The notes under the pieces were generated by a model. That model saw only the letters and a program-made list of their open reading frames with translations. It was not told where the DNA came from and made no database searches. This document shows positions 12,026-22,500 of a stretch of 64,000 nucleotides of DNA, in pieces; the first letter of the stretch is position 1; each line of letters starts with the position of its first letter. The stretch is from NCBI GenBank assembly GCA_014871385.1, contig CM026428.1:5074820-5138819 (forward strand), read 5' to 3'. This DNA comes from Ceratodon purpureus. Its lineage: Eukaryota; Streptophyta; Bryopsida; Pseudoditrichales; Ditrichaceae. The translations under genes were made by a program, and so were the position numbers.

Positions 12026-13600
12026 AATGCTCTTTTCCTAATTTATTGCTTTCTTGGGTATTTAAAATTATGCCCATTGTAGTTCGTATATCTTAGTGTT
12101 ATTGAACTTATTTCTTATGTTTTCAAATACCATTTTATTCTATGTAATTTTAATTAACTATTTTCCAATTATTGTCTTGTGGTTTATCTAATCCTTTAAT
12201 CTTTAAGAAAAAAGTCCTTTTTAAGTTGGATATTTTTATTTAGTTTCTTCTTTTGCCATAATGTTATCACCATGACATGGTTTTTTCTATTCACTTCATA
12301 CTCCTCATTTCTTCTTGTAAATCATTTCCACTCTTGCAATTATTATTATTATTTTTTATTTGATCTTTTATTCTAATTATCTTTTTGATTTATTATTACC
12401 TCTCATGTACTTTTTTTTATTTTTTGTTTTTTCCCTTGATATCTATCTTCTCTATACACATCTATTTCCTTCAAACCTTTTCCCATTGTAGTTTGTCTGT
12501 CTCGCAGTTATTTACTGTGATATTGTATTTTATTTCAATTGTCTGTTTTTTGTTATTGTCTTGTAAATAATATAATCCCCTGATCTTTTATTTATTTTTC
12601 CTTTCTTCCGATAGGCAAAAGTAAAAAGATAGAATGGGAGACAGATTAGAGGAATATTAAATAAATAAATAAATAGATGATGAGAGAGGAATGGAAGGAT
12701 AGGAAAATGAGACGATAAAATGGAAGAATAATGTTAAGATAAAAAACTAAAGAGACAATAGAATGGAAAAATAGTGTAATAATAAAAAGTTAAGAGTATA
12801 GAATGGAATAATAGTGTAATAATAAAACAACAAGAAGATAGAATGGAAGGCAAATGGAAAAAGTATAAAAATAAAAGGTAGAATCGGAGACTAAGGAAAG
12901 AATACAAAATAATTAAATACTTAAATAAACAAATAAACAAATATAAATTTTTGGCTATGAAGTATGTGTTTGTATTTCCACATTTAGATGAATCCACATG
13001 TTATGTCTTTCATTCATAAAAATAATGATTATGAATCACCTTTAAGATGGAAAAAAATCATAAGTCTCAGAATAAAAAATTGACGAGATTTGTTAAACTT
13101 TAAGCCATATAGACTCGGTGTTTGTCTAAAAGGAATGGAAGGCAAACAATGTGGCATTCACTTGCCCAAGTACTCAAATGTAATACTAGCATATCTTTCA
13201 TTTCAAAAGCAAGAAACAGTTCTCTTAATGTCAACTCCCAAACCTTCAAAATTCACTCACCTTTTAAGATTTAACCATCCACCCTTGTCAGATTGCTTGG
13301 TTTTTTAATATTTTAATCAATTTATTTATTATTAGAAATAAAATTTGTTGTATTTAAATTTCTATCCTCTATCACTTATAATGAATTTTTTGTCCACCAT
13401 CTTCGACTTCTAATTCAACTTTACAATCCTCAATTCTATTTAATGTGTCCTCCAACCTCCTTCACACAATTTCAACCTCTATCTAATTTGATTTGAAATC
13501 TAATTTCTAAGTATTACGTCCTCTACAATATACCTTCCAAATCCTCTCATTCAAATTCATTTCTAAATTTCAAGTTTATCCTTTATTTAATTCCAATGTT

Positions 13601-14480
13601 CCATTTATGGAAAAGGGATTTGTCTTGCCTTATAAAATTAAAGCCAAAAACATACAAACTTGTCATATTAATGTAAGAGAAATCCATGTCGAGTTCTCTT
13701 TTAATTTTATTACCTAACGCAATAATGTCTTCAAATAAAAGAATATTATTTTTTATAAGCTTCTCATTACCTTTTAAGTTGTACCCCCCATCGTATACCT
13801 CCCTCGTCTATAGGCCCATGGGCCATAATTTCATTTCCAAAACAAATGTATTCTTCCTTCTAAACATTGAGATTATGTTTGCAAACCATAGTAGAGCACC
13901 AACAATTGAACGGCATAAATATCTCCTTCTAAAGTATACCCCAACATCAAGGCGGATCCCACAATCCCGATTACAAAATCTTTTGGACATTTTCCATGAT
14001 TTCAGGGATATGTCTGAAATTTCTAATTCGGTATTGATTTTATTTTTAGAGTATCTAGAAATAGAATTTTTCTGTCAAAGGTTGGACGAAGGGAGGAGGG
14101 GAGGGGAGCCCGTCTCTAGAGAAAACGCAAGAGAAGAAGGAAGGCCATGCGAGACCCCGCCTCCAAGCGGACAGGGGGCCGTCTCCGCGGCCGTCACCGT
14201 GGAGACGGCCGGCCGTCTCCACGGCCGTCAGCGGGGTCGGCCCCCCCCGTCTCCGCCGACGGCCGACCCCTCAACTCTCCGAAATCTCAAAATTCCCGTA
14301 ACTTCTTCAAAACTTGTCCAAATTGGACTTATGAGATGTTTTTTGGCATCTACAGGAAATGTAGATGCCAAAAAACACCTCATAAGCCCGATTTGGATAC
14401 GTTTTGAAGAAGTTATGAAGATTTTAAGATTCGGGATTTTCTTTTTTTTATTTTCGGCCGTCCCTGCGGCCGTCGCCGGG
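13601..14480 (-). repeat. Right arm of the ~0.85-kb inverted repeat
   Basis: Reverse-complement counterpart of 11182-12025, separated from it by an AT-rich 1.57-kb spacer (12026-13600). Small differences, such as an altered poly-C/poly-G block near 14235, show that the arms have begun to diverge but remain highly similar. Confidence 0.88.
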
Positions 14481-15996
14481 GACGGCCGCGTCTCCATGCG
14501 GTCGCCCACGCCGACGGCCGCGGGATCGGATGGCCCTCTGCGGCCAACGATGCCGGCCGTGGGCCGTCAGATCCCGCGGCTGCGCCGTGGCCGACCGCGG
14601 GGACGGCCTCGGGGACAGCCGCGGAATCCGACGGCCCGCGGTCGGCCGCGGCGATCGGGCGGTCCCTGATGGCCCGCGCCGCGGTCGATCCGAGCTGTCG
14701 GATCCCGCGGCCGTGCCTGTGGCCGTCGCCGCGGTCGGCCACGGTGAGGGCCGCGGGATCTGACGGCCTAGGAGGGCCGCCTTCATCCGACGGCCCAGGA
14801 TGTGCTAGCACGGCCGCATCTTGGCTGTCGGATCGAGGTGCGCTCGTCCCCAGCGACCCCGCGGCCGTCTCTGCGGCCGTCCCCGCGAACGGACGGCCGA
14901 GATGGGGCGTGGTGGCGGGATCGGCCGATCGGACGGTTGGGGGATGTTTTTACCCCCTCGGGATCGCAAAATTATTACCGCGACGTAATTCTCGAGCGTC
15001 GGGGACGCCACGTCCGGGACGGGGGACGTCCGGAGCCGGGTCGGACGTCTATTTGAACAACCCTGACATTGATGTGGGTTGTGTAGATTAAGAAGGATCT
15101 AGCATGAGCTGCCCCTTACGTTACGTCATCCTACGTCTAAAGACATTTTCCAAAACGCGTTAAATTATGTGACATATGTGTTTATCAGCGTCAAGTTGAA
15201 CACTATATTGTGTTTCTTTTGACACAAAATTCAAATTAAATGTGTCAAACGGTTGACGTGGAAAACTTCATCCTACGTCTAAAGAAGTTTCTGTAAAGGC
15301 GTTAAAATAAGTGACGCATATGTTTATCAGCGTCAAACAGCGTCAAAGTTAACGTCCTGGACGCATCTGTCAAACAACCTCAAAAACGCGTCAAAAGTGA
15401 CGTCCGTGAAAAACCGTCAGCATATGAGCAGTTGAAAATCTGATCGCCATGTCAGAATCTTTTGCCACTTCAGCAAATTTTTCATCTATGACATGGTATC
15501 CACCGTGTCTCCCGCGAAACCGGAAAACGCTCACGTGGCAAAAAAGTTACTCTCCGAGTTACTGACCATAGGTAAATTCACAAAACAGACGCGTGACGTC
15601 GAGCGTCAAAGGAAAGAGGCTGATGACGCTCCATGACGCGACACGTCTAGATCGATTTGACTCTCCAGACGCAATGGCAGACATGGTTTTCTATTCGGTC
15701 GTGACTTGGCCCTCTTGCGTCATAATGTCGGGACGTCACGACGGTTTAGAGTCACGACCGGACGTCCCATTCGGTCTTTATTGTGACGGCCCAACTCCGA
15801 AATGCAACCTTTTCATTTATACTTTTTCATTTTTACATTACAAAACCTATTATGACGTTGGAGGACCCTCGTCGCGACCCATTCCGACGTCGCGACGGGA
15901 TAGTCACGACCAGACGGGATAGAAAACCGTGATGGCAGTTTTTTGCATCAAAGAAAAAAACGTGTTAAATGCTCTTAAAAAACGCGTCAAAACGCG

Positions 15997-16293
15997 TCAC
16001 CAAAATCCCTGTTTTCTTCTAGTGATTGGAATGCATATGAATCGTCCAGTGTGGGCTACACTTTGGCTCGTCTGTCCGCGATAGCCATACATCCAGTTCA
16101 CAATCTTGTCCCGTTGCCTTGTCCCCGCCGCTCTGCCCAAGCCCGTGGGCTGACCATCGTAATACCAGAAACCATCTCCTAAGCCCCCCCCCCCCCCCCC
16201 CCCCCCCCCCCTCTCCCCGCGCTCATTCTCGAGCCTCTTGCTCTTCCTTCGAGGAGATGAAAATTTGATGTTACTAGCAACTGTAGCATCCAT
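15997..16293 (-). other. Open frame running into the CACTA end, unclear
   Basis: Outside the transposon, 16028-16180 can be read on the minus strand as a plausible protein segment (GDGFWYYDGQPTG, then QRDKIVNWMYGYRGQ), but the frame is split by a 28-nt poly-C run (16184-16211) and ends in the CACTA terminus. It could be a remnant of a gene into which the transposon inserted, or chance. I recognise no family. Confidence 0.25.
16184..16211. repeat. Poly-C tract, 28 nt
   Basis: An uninterrupted run of 28 C residues about 160 bp right of the CACTA element. Together with the 31-nt G-run at 10525 it is one of two long homopolymers of this kind in the window. Confidence 0.9.
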
Positions 16294-17429
16294 AGAGCTT
16301 GATCATTGCATGCAACATTCAAACTCAACATTGTAGAAGGAGGGGGGAATGTCCACGTGAGAAGATTGTAGAAATATTGAGAAGACATGTCTGGTGGTCA
16401 GGTTGAATTGGGGAGGTGAAATGGGCGGAAGGTGTTGGTTGCTAAGGAAGGTCTGTGAACCTCATGATGATCCACCTACAATGCCGGAGACACCTCATCA
16501 TCCTGGAGCAGCCTGTAGCACTCTACACGCTGAAGCGAGGAGCACGTGGCACTAATTCAACGTTAGCTACAAAGCTTATTTCTCCCACATTCGATCTCGA
16601 TGCTCTTCCTTCCTCAGAACTGGTCTAAATCCTTGCCGTTGGGACTAACCCAGCCTGCCTGCGCCTCGCATCCATCCAAGCATATTTTTCCGCCTTAGTG
16701 TGTTCCTTTTCAGGTTGCTTGGCTTTGAGCGATGCACGCTTCTCCTTGCTCTGTAGGTCCCTATTCTCTTTTTCTTTTGTCGTATCTCCTTCGTTGCCTT
16801 CTTCTCAGATGCCTTCCGTTTTGCTTCATTTGTATAGACTTCTCTTTGTGCTAGAAGGTGCTTGCAGTCTTGTATATGTATGTATATTGCAGATGTAAGA
16901 ATCTTTGATCTGATGACCTCAAGTAGAGGTTGCTGGCGCTTTTGTTTTTTTGCACAAAAAATTTCAGAAAGAGTAAAAAATGTACTGATGTCTTCTTGTT
17001 GCCTTTCTTGCAGATGTGCTTCAAAGTCAAGGTCAATTTCTACATTTCTTTCACTTGAGTCGTACGTGGATTTATATGCATTGGGGATATGGACATAGTA
17101 ATGAACATGGCATGTAGGCGAGTAAACTTCCTAATGTGCCGTCAAGGGGCAACTGCGACTCTGCAAAAGTGTGTTGTGAGCCAACTTGAGTATCTATTGC
17201 AGCTTAAATGTCAATGTTTGAGTTTGAGGTGTAGTCTCCGTTGTTTGACTCTACATCAAAGGCTTCTGCTAGAAGTCCGGCCTTGTTGATGGCAAGTATG
17301 CCCCCTCCTTGCCTGTAGTAGGTGATCAGGCTCGCCTTTTCTCTTTCATCATCTTGTGGGTGACCCGCCGTCTCAATCATTCTGCCTTCTTTAAAGCTGC
17401 CATAATTGTCATTGTAGATAAGGCTATAT
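16212..17429. other. Spacer next to the pogo remnant
   Basis: No supported host gene. Between about 16580 and 16830 the minus strand reads as a lysine- and arginine-rich segment that could be the charged C-terminal tail often found after the DDE_1 domain, but I cannot align it. The rest shows nothing recognisable. Confidence 0.3.
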
Positions 17430-18230
17430 CGGCGTATCGCGACGTAAGGGCCAAATCCTCGTTTTTTTTAGGCCTAATTTAATGATTTTAGGGCTTAGAG
17501 CTATTTTCAAAGCCTCTAAAGTCCACTCACATAAATAGACTTTGCCTCGCTATACGTTTCTTTTTATTCAAGAAGGTCCATGCATCTTTGATTTTCTTGA
17601 AGGCAGCCTTGAAATTCGAAGTATGTACATCTAGAGGTTATTGTGCATGACTAGTATGTGAAGGTAGAAAGACAATGTCAAGTCTTGATTCTATAGGAGC
17701 CCTCACCACTTTTAGCATTACATCGGAGTCGGATCCATCTAAAATAAGTAGTTGTCAATTTTGTTAGGTCTACTGTATGTCCTCATCTTGAGTAGACATT
17801 GAAGTGGGAGGTTCAACTCTTAAACAACCACTTGGTCATCCAAGCATTTGGTTGCATGTTTATAACAACTGTCACCGTGATCTTCACATCTTGCAACATA
17901 GTCTTCAAGAAAATACTTGCCTTTGAGAATATAGAAGTTAGGAATAGAGCCACCATTAGCATTTGTGCATGACAAAACTAACAAATGTACTTTTTGATAT
18001 GGCTTTAAAGAATGGACAGATGTGCTACCTCTTTTGGCAAATATAGTAGCACCACCACTTCTCCCTACTTCAACACTTGATAAGTCACAGTTCCTATATA
18101 TAAGACTTGAAAGATAGTTGTAAAAAGGATAGAGGTACTTCAAATTAGTGTAAAGTGTTTCAGTAGTAGTATATTGATACAATGCACGTGTTATAGCCAC
18201 TTATAGTATAGTTTACAACACCTTGTCCGC
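17430..18230 (-). pseudogene. Decayed pogo-like (Tc1/mariner) transposase, DDE_1 domain
   Basis: The longest intact piece (18200-17820, minus) contains LKPYQKVHLLVLSC and IPNFYILKGKYF, which align directly with EPDQREHLSVLSC and IPNFYVLKGTYF of the better preserved transposase at 62569. Further along the minus strand I can read LLILDG (second DDE aspartate), then LPSHTSHAQ, a stop, and PLDVHTSNFKAAFKK, and after a frame change ALKIALSPKIIKLG and IWPL, the usual C-terminal end of DDE_1 proteins. In the first catalytic position NCDESG has become NCDLSS. At least one stop and one frame change make this a dead copy; the N-terminal psq helix-turn-helix part is not seen. Confidence 0.8.
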
Positions 18231-19198
18231 TTTCCTAGAATGCAGTTCTTGGTCCTGGGTGGATTTCCAGCTTTCTAGTTTATTTGGTTTCTTTCTTACT
18301 AGATGAACTTTAGAGGTCTCTGACATAGTAGAGTTATCCTTGAAGTCACCCTGAGAGTTTATATGATACCAAAGTTTTTACTCAATTTCTAATCCAAATA
18401 ATTGAGAGGCATGGAAGAGCTTAGTGATTTCACTATTTTAGTGTGTAAGAATTTAGTGGTTTCTAAATTCAAGAAAAATTAGTTATGGCCATCATTCCAT
18501 CCGTGCAAATTAGAGTTCGTTGTGGTATCTAATCTTGACGAATATAAAAATTCTAAATACCAAATTAAAATTCTAAATACCAATTTTTTTTTTCTATTAA
18601 CTATATTGTACAAGTAATTAAGATTATGTTTCATCAAAACTCATAATATGTATGCTCAAGTCAAATACTAGATGCCCTTACAAATAACTTTAATTGATTA
18701 ATCTTCATTAGTCATTCAAAATATCAAAAGTTTTGCCTTCATCCCTTCTATGCAACATGAGCTTTTCTTTCTCTAAATAGGAATTAGAAAAGGAATAGTT
18801 GGAGGTAAATATAGTAACTTAGTCTTACTTCACTAGACATTTGATACTGTAGCACTTTGTGATCTTTACATCAAATTGAAAGATATCAAGTATTCTTGCA
18901 AAAATATAGAAATATTTCAATCACAATTTGAAGGAAAAATTCCATAATGATTTTTTATTTTTTTTATTTTTTTTAGAAAAAATCCATAATGATTTTTCTG
19001 TGTCACAAAACTAATTATATGCAAACAATACTGCTATAGGTGATTATTCCGTAAGTATCCACTATTATAAGTTAAGTTAACCCTTAAAAGACATATGCTT
19101 TCGTGATACCACACCCAAAATCTCTTCTAAACTCCATTTTAAGCACGATTATATTTTTAATTTGCTTTAGCTCTATTCTAAGAAAATATAGTTCTCTT
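18231..19198. other. AT-rich spacer
   Basis: AT-rich sequence with short T- and A-runs (18580, 18950). No gene, terminal repeat or RNA gene recognised. Confidence 0.4.
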
Positions 19199-19213
19199 TA
19201 AGGTGCTCAGTTT

Positions 19214-19250
19214 TTGTTTTTTTTTGTTTTTTGTTTTTTTTTTTTTTTGT

Positions 19251-19305
<55 letters not shown>

Positions 19306-19345
19306 TTTTTTTTTTTTTTTTTTGTTTGTTTTTTTTTTTTTTTTT

Positions 19346-19377
<32 letters not shown>

Positions 19378-19498
19378 AGCAAATGAACGAACTTCATTGC
19401 AAAGAATAAGATACAACCAACCTCCGCGGACAAGAGCCAGGGTGGCGGGACATTGGACAATGACTTCTGGACCGAGATAGCACAAAACACGACACAAG
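19214..19498 (-). mobile_element. 5'-truncated LINE 3' end with a long A-tail
   Basis: A perfect 15-bp direct repeat TAAGGTGCTCAGTTT flanks the insert (19199-19213 and 19499-19513). On the minus strand the body is about 120 nt and ends in TTCTTTGCAATGAAGTTCG then TTCATTTGC, followed by a tail of about 160 nt of A with isolated C residues (T-run with G on the plus strand, 19214-19375). It belongs to the same family as the inserts at 7621, 44468 and 44803. The long open frames across the T-run are lysine or phenylalanine homopolymers and not genes. Confidence 0.92.
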
Positions 19499-19513
19499 TA
19501 AGGTGCTCAGTTT

Positions 19514-22500
19514 GGCATTCTAAAAATCCCATTTGGTATAATGGAGTGTAAGTTATGAGCAAGATTCTCTCAAAAAAAAAACCCAGCCCTTCAGTCTGGG
19601 TCTGACGTTTAAGGGTTAATGTACAATTAATATGAACACATACCACTTGTGCCTGCTGTCTTCATGAATAAAAGACCATTTTACTATAAACTTTTTTAAA
19701 GATCTGTCTACAGGAACACAGAACTATCAGTGTACACAAGTTACAACTGTTTGTCTCATTGTATAAGTTATGTTTGACTCTCCCATCCTGTCACATTAGT
19801 TGTAATTTATATGGTATATAAATTATGTCACATCTGAAGATTGTTGACTTGGGATCTGACTGATGAGTAAGCATATAAAGACAAGTCACTGCTGGTCGTT
19901 CTTGTGGAAGGGTGGATGGATTCAAGAATTTCAATGCATACCTTGTGAAGTACTAAATACATGAAATGCTTATAATCTGTTGACAGTCTTGCCAGGGTTA
20001 CCAACCACTAAACTTAATCTGGGATTATGATGAGGTTTTCGGAACTGAGGACATTGCCCAAGCATTCCATACAGTATACAACTTGAATCTTGTGAGACAT
20101 CAAATTTATTTATTCTTTTAAGTGTACACTAAGGTGTTTGCAACTGTTAGTACGGTATGTGAAATACCAGTCTTGAGCCCCACAAATGTCTGCAGAAGTT
20201 CAGTCAACTCACATCAGCTTACACCAAGTGCAGTGTAGAGGCTGCAACTATCATTAAACTAAGTAAATTACATTTCGTGCGACAAACCTGCCTTACTCAG
20301 AGTACTGCAACAGATTAGTGACCTGTTTGAGATTTATGTATGTGAGTGTGTTGTTGAGAAGGTGATTAACTAGTGTGACACCTGATGTTGAAGCCGCATA
20401 TTTACTTCGAAGGGGAAACACAAAAAGAGGGTGCTCCTCACCCATCAACTCAGATTGTTCCTGTGTGGCTTCGTATCTGGACATTAATGAGCTCCAAAGG
20501 CAGGGCTAATATGGACACACTCATACCAACTGTATTGCAGATTTATGGTAATCCCAATCTGTACCAGCTCAATTGTTAGTACATTTTGGGCTGTCGGTGA
20601 AAAGTTACCAACTATACATAAATTTAGAGATCTCCAAATTTGCTCTGAGGAAATTCTAAGCCCTGTTCTCGTTTAAGCTAAGGCTTCTCGACTACGTTGA
20701 GCTTCATAAACCAGTAGGTAATCACTTGCCATTGATCAGTTCTCTTCCGTTATTCTGGTGTTAACCCTAGCAAGTCAATATTCTTACACCTTAGAATGCT
20801 AAATTTTTCGAGGAGATTCATGCAATTACTCAGAGTTGAGTTTTTTTTCAATATGCAAAACAGGGTTACTCAAAACCTACTTTCTTGGAGGACAATTCTG
20901 AAAAAATTGGCTCAACACTTCCCCTCATCCTTCACGACGAGATAAGAATGGTTCATAAGATCAAACATCCCAGAACGCCATCTGCTTTCCTTGTTCGCCT
21001 TAATTTGATATCTAGCCATATTTTCTTAGGCTGAGAATGATGAAATTGTTTCATTACTTATCTGTGAATATCCTCATGACGACCTGTTCTTTGAAAAAAG
21101 AATTGCGGCTTTTTTGTGAGACAGGCCGGAGTGAATCAAGCGCCTCCTTATCTGTCTGAACTACCGTATAAAATCACAAGTATTGTAGACACCATTGACA
21201 TGAGGTTGGATTCAATCTTCAACAACTGATTTCCCTCACCTAACAAATGGTCAACTATCGATGGATTGCACTTTCCCCTCTTGAATCATCTGTCCTGGCA
21301 ATTAAGACCTCCAAGGCGTTATCGACAGTAATCAAGCATTCAGTACAGTTCAGAAATTTTCTGCGAAGAGCTACCTGCATTTTTAAGACCGCTATTCATC
21401 CCAACTTCCTTACCTGTTATAAAGGAATGGGAAGGCACCGGCCACTGCTTCAACTTCTTCGACTTCTACACTCCCATCGTGGTCCGCTGCTTCAAGTCCA
21501 AACTCTTGAGGACTCAGCATCTCACCATCCCCAAGCTGATCGCCTAGACAACGTCAGAAGTATGAAACGGAACAACTTTTTGAGGTCCCCAAATTTTAAA
21601 AAGATGGTATAATCTAATGAAAACCCAATTATTAGTTGTAGAATGGAAGCTGAGCGAGTCACGGTGGATGAGTTCAACATAAATCGTTTAAATATATATT
21701 TTAGAAATCATGAACATGTGGGAGCTGCAGGTCAGTGCTCCTATAGCCACCTGATTTCACTGCCATTCTTCCATCACATGACTAATATGGGGCATGGAAT
21801 TCAGGCCCACGCTGGGACACCCACTAGTCAGCTGTCCTGCTGAACTTCCAAGACAGTTCTGCCGCTTGGGCGTTGCTCTGACCTCGGCCACCGTCGGCAC
21901 ATGATTTCATATATGAGCTATCTGTACTGAGGAACCCGAGCCACAAATATATCATCCTCGGATATTAGATCTCTGAGATTTATTTTGATGAAGGTTTGAA
22001 TCATGAATTCAACGAAGCAATGCGCAGGCTCTTAAAGTTTGGATATCCAGAACTCAAGAGTCAAGAGTGAGATTTTCCATGGCATCCACTCACCGATTCA
22101 ATGCTGGAGATGCTCTACTGAAATTCATGACGAGGATCTCTACCATCAAATCTAACCTCCCAATCAGGCCATATTCTACAAGCAGTCCATAAATCAAAGA
22201 TCTATCACTTTTTGACTCAGTAATCTCTTGTTAGGTGCAATCTGAATTCTTTTACGAGACAACGTTATGAAATCATGGATGTGGGTTTAGGGACTTAGAC
22301 GAAATACACACACAAAAAGAAATAAGCAAACTGCAGGAAAACATTAATTAATGTTAGAAAACAGATCGATCGAGGATCCCATTTAATTGATACACTCGCA
22401 AGTCCCACCTGCTCTATAAAGTTGCACCTCGTGCCTAAATTGAGCAGCCAAACGAACATCTCGGGGAGTCATTAGCATCACACTTCCAGGCGTGGTGTCC

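Larger units (their letters stand above)
10728..15065. mobile_element. Foldback hAT-like element nested in the CACTA element
   Basis: The ends are CAGGGTTGT (10728) and its exact reverse complement ACAACCCTG (ending 15065), followed inward on both sides by a GACGTCCG-type stretch. Eight-bp flanks are ACAATGAT (10720-10727) and ACATTGAT (15066-15073), 7 of 8 identical. CAGGG-type termini and 8-bp duplications are diagnostic of the hAT superfamily. Inside, two long inverted arms (about 11182-12025 and 13601-14480) are nearly identical, with GC-rich CGGCCGTCGCCGCGG arrays outside them and an AT-rich spacer between them. No hAT transposase domain (BED zinc finger or RNase H-like/hATC) is visible, so it is non-autonomous. 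Frames that run through it, such as 13686-14669, only reflect repeat sequence. Confidence 0.88.
9284..16024. mobile_element. Non-autonomous CACTA (EnSpm) transposon carrying a nested hAT-like element
   Basis: The left end reads TACTAGAGGAAAAC and the right end, reverse complemented, reads CACTAGAAGAAAAC, the classic plant CACTA terminus with one changed first base on the left. Both ends are flanked by a 3-bp duplication ATT (9281-9283 and 16025-16027), the size expected for CACTA. Subterminal regions 9300-10060 and 15110-16010 are crowded with short copies of GCGTCAAA/TTTGACGC and TGACGT in both orientations, as in Spm-like elements where they bind the transposase. No TNPA/TNPD-like coding sequence is visible, so it must be mobilised in trans. 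Of its 6741 bp, 4338 belong to a later nested element (10728-15065), leaving about 2.4 kb of CACTA sequence. Confidence 0.88.

Noticed and set aside
13686-14669. 327-codon open frame in the right half of the hAT-like element
   Set aside because: It runs through the inverted arm and the GC-rich array; its first part is simply the reverse complement of the left arm, and it has no transposase motif.
19173-19646. Lys-rich and Phe-rich frames over 19203-19409
   Set aside because: They are translations of a LINE A-tail.
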